In this document: one piece after another, positions 13,871 to 15,204 of the stretch
Layout of the letters: every line of letters begins with the position of its first letter
Position numbering within the stretch: position 1 is the stretch's first letter
Source: an uncultured Prevotellaceae bacterium
GTDB lineage: Bacteria > Bacteroidota > Bacteroidia > Bacteroidales > Bacteroidaceae
Assembly (NCBI GenBank): GCA_946405695.1
Contig: CAMJIA010000039.1
Span: 1 to 15,204 of the forward strand
DNA: 15,204 nucleotides
Direction: 5' to 3'
Translations under genes and position numbers: made by a program
Notes under the pieces: generated by a model
What the model saw: the letters and a program-made list of their open reading frames with translations, nothing else
The model's database searches: none
Told to the model about the DNA's origin: nothing

Positions 13871-15204
13871 CCTAACAACTTTTTCTCCGCGTCTTTCATT
13901 CGCTCGAAGGCGAAACCTTCGAACACACTATGCATTAGCGCTGATATGCGGTCGTTACAGAGGTTACCGATAGAGCCCTCATGGGTGTGGTGGATATCCT
14001 TGTTAGGACGGAAGGTGCCTGCCTCAATATCCAAGCCGACCTTCTTGTAAGCGTCACGGAAGGGTAAGCCTTCTGCTGCAAGGCGGTTCACCTCCTCCAC
14101 AGAGAACATGGGGTCGTACATCGGATTGTCGAGGATGTCCTCGCGTACCTCTATCTTATTAATAATGTAGGCCGCCATCTGCAGACAGTCCTTCAGTTCG
14201 TCGAAGGCTGGCAGGAACACTTCCTTGATGATTTGCAGGTCGCGGAAGTAACCTACAGGCAGGTTGTTCATGATGAGTGTCACCTGCTGGGGCAGTGCTT
14301 GAATCTTGTTACACTTGGCACGAATCAACTCAAAGACGTCGGGGTTCTTCTTGTGCGGCATGATGCTGGAGCCTGTCGTACACTCCTTGGGAAGTTTCAC
14401 GAACGAGAAGTTCTGCGAGTTGAACAGACAGGCGTCGAACGCCATCTTTGCCAACGTACCGGCAATGGTTGCCAGTGCAAAACCAACGTTGCGCTCCGTC
14501 TTGCCACGTCCCATCTGGGCATAGACCACGTTATAGTTCATGGAGTCGAAGCCCAGCAGGTCGGTCGTCATCTGACGGTTCAATGGGAACGAAGAACCAT
14601 AGCCAGCAGCACTGCCGAGAGGGTTGCGGTTGGTCATCTTATAGGCAGCCTGCAAGAACAGCATATCGTCTGTCAACGACTCTGCATAGGCACCAAACCA
14701 CAGTCCGAACGACGAGGGCATAGCTACTTGAAGATGGGTATAGCCTGGCATCAGCACGTTCTTATACTGTTCACTCTTCTGGATGAGTTCGTCGAACAGC
14801 ACTTTTACGCCATCAGCCACCTCCATCAGTTCGTGACGGGTAAACAGCTTCAGGTCTACCAGCACCTGGTCGTTGCGACTGCGGCCAGAGTGTATCTTCT
14901 TACCCATGTCGCCCAACTTACGGGTCAGCATCAGCTCTACCTGCGAGTGGACGTCCTCGACGCCCTCCTCAATGACGAACTCGCCACGCTCAGCCAGCTG
15001 GTAGATATTTTTCAACTCTGCCAGTAGCTGCGGCAGCTCGTCCTTGCCGATGAGTCCGATACTTTCCAGCATGGTGATATGAGCCATAGAGCCCAGCACA
15101 TCGTACTTGGCCAGATAGAGGTCCATCTCACGGTCACGACCTACGGTGAAGCGTTCAATCTCCGCATTCACCTCGAAATTCTTTTCCCAAAGCTTATTTG
15201 CCAT
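13867..15204 (-). CDS. argH: Argininosuccinate lyase
   Basis: ArgH splits argininosuccinate into arginine and fumarate, the last step of arginine biosynthesis, as a cytoplasmic homotetramer. The 445 residues are complete, with ATG at 15202-15204 on the window edge. Visible motifs are DVHSQVE (84-90), HSGRSRNDQV (105-114), PGYTHLQVA (153-161, with His157 a likely catalytic residue), NPLGSAAGYGSSFPL (194-208), and the fumarate-lyase signature GSSIMPHKKNP (278-288, with the catalytic Ser in the flexible loop). Many family members have MPQKKNP; the His at 284 is, to my recollection, common in Bacteroidetes. The protein is somewhat shorter than the roughly 460-residue E. coli form. The promoter lies outside the window. 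The next gene overlaps by 4 bases. Confidence 0.97.
   Translation of the reverse strand: MANKLWEKNFEVNAEIERFTVGRDREMDLYLAKYDVLGSMAHITMLESIGLIGKDELPQLLAELKNIYQLAERGEFVIEEGVEDVHSQVELMLTRKLGDMGKKIHSGRSRNDQVLVDLKLFTRHELMEVADGVKVLFDELIQKSEQYKNVLMPGYTHLQVAMPSSFGLWFGAYAESLTDDMLFLQAAYKMTNRNPLGSAAGYGSSFPLNRQMTTDLLGFDSMNYNVVYAQMGRGKTERNVGFALATIAGTLAKMAFDACLFNSQNFSFVKLPKECTTGSSIMPHKKNPDVFELIRAKCNKIQALPQQVTLIMNNLPVGYFRDLQIIKEVFLPAFDELKDCLQMAAYIINKIEVREDILDNPMYDPMFSVEEVNRLAAEGLPFRDAYKKVGLDIEAGTFRPNKDIHHTHEGSIGNLCNDRISALMHSVFEGFAFERMKDAEKKLLG

Overview
The window looks like a chromosomal segment of a Bacteroidales bacterium, most likely Prevotella/Segatella-like. The grounds are the close resemblance of PfkA and ArgH to Bacteroidetes forms, Bacteroidetes-type promoters (TTTG, about 20 bases, then TAnnTTTG), families typical of the group (DUF3943, DUF4369, DUF3857), and a lack of strong Shine-Dalgarno sequences. 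The species call is inference; no search was run. Every intact protein gene lies on the minus strand.

Left end (1-405): the + strand carries the last codons of a YifB/ComM-family Mg-chelatase-like ATPase, with an apparent frameshift near base 27. It is followed by a 22-bp-period repeat array that inverts on itself around a perfect 18-bp hairpin. The array separates this gene from the convergent minus-strand genes.

Minus-strand block 406-10758, read from right to left. (1) A TPR lipoprotein with an OmpA-like segment. (2) A DUF4369/thioredoxin-like lipoprotein whose CxxC site has become SYAS. (3) An AsmA-like inner-membrane protein with an 88-residue Ala/Lys/Glu/Arg tail. (4) A patatin phospholipase fused to an outer-membrane barrel. 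These four are separated by only 3-22 bases and sit behind one good promoter (10797-10828), so they read as one cell-envelope operon. They are followed by pfkA (glycolysis, possibly with its own promoter) and a secreted DUF3943 outer-membrane protein with a TTG start.

Centre (10759-11057): divergent promoters, a TTTTCAC heptamer tract, tRNA-Val(GAC) on +, and a terminator hairpin that can serve both strands.

Right part (11058-15204), minus strand: argH (complete, ending at the window edge), a small lipoprotein with two CxxC pairs overlapping argH by ATGA, a terminator that shares bases with the next promoter, tRNA-Leu(TAA), and a DUF3857/transglutaminase-fold protein that seems to have lost its catalytic Cys and His and is probably co-transcribed with the tRNA.

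No phage, insertion sequence, CRISPR array or classical defence system is seen. The least ordinary elements are the palindromic 22-bp array, the envelope operon with its catalytically degenerate or extended members, and the Cys4 Rieske-like lipoprotein.
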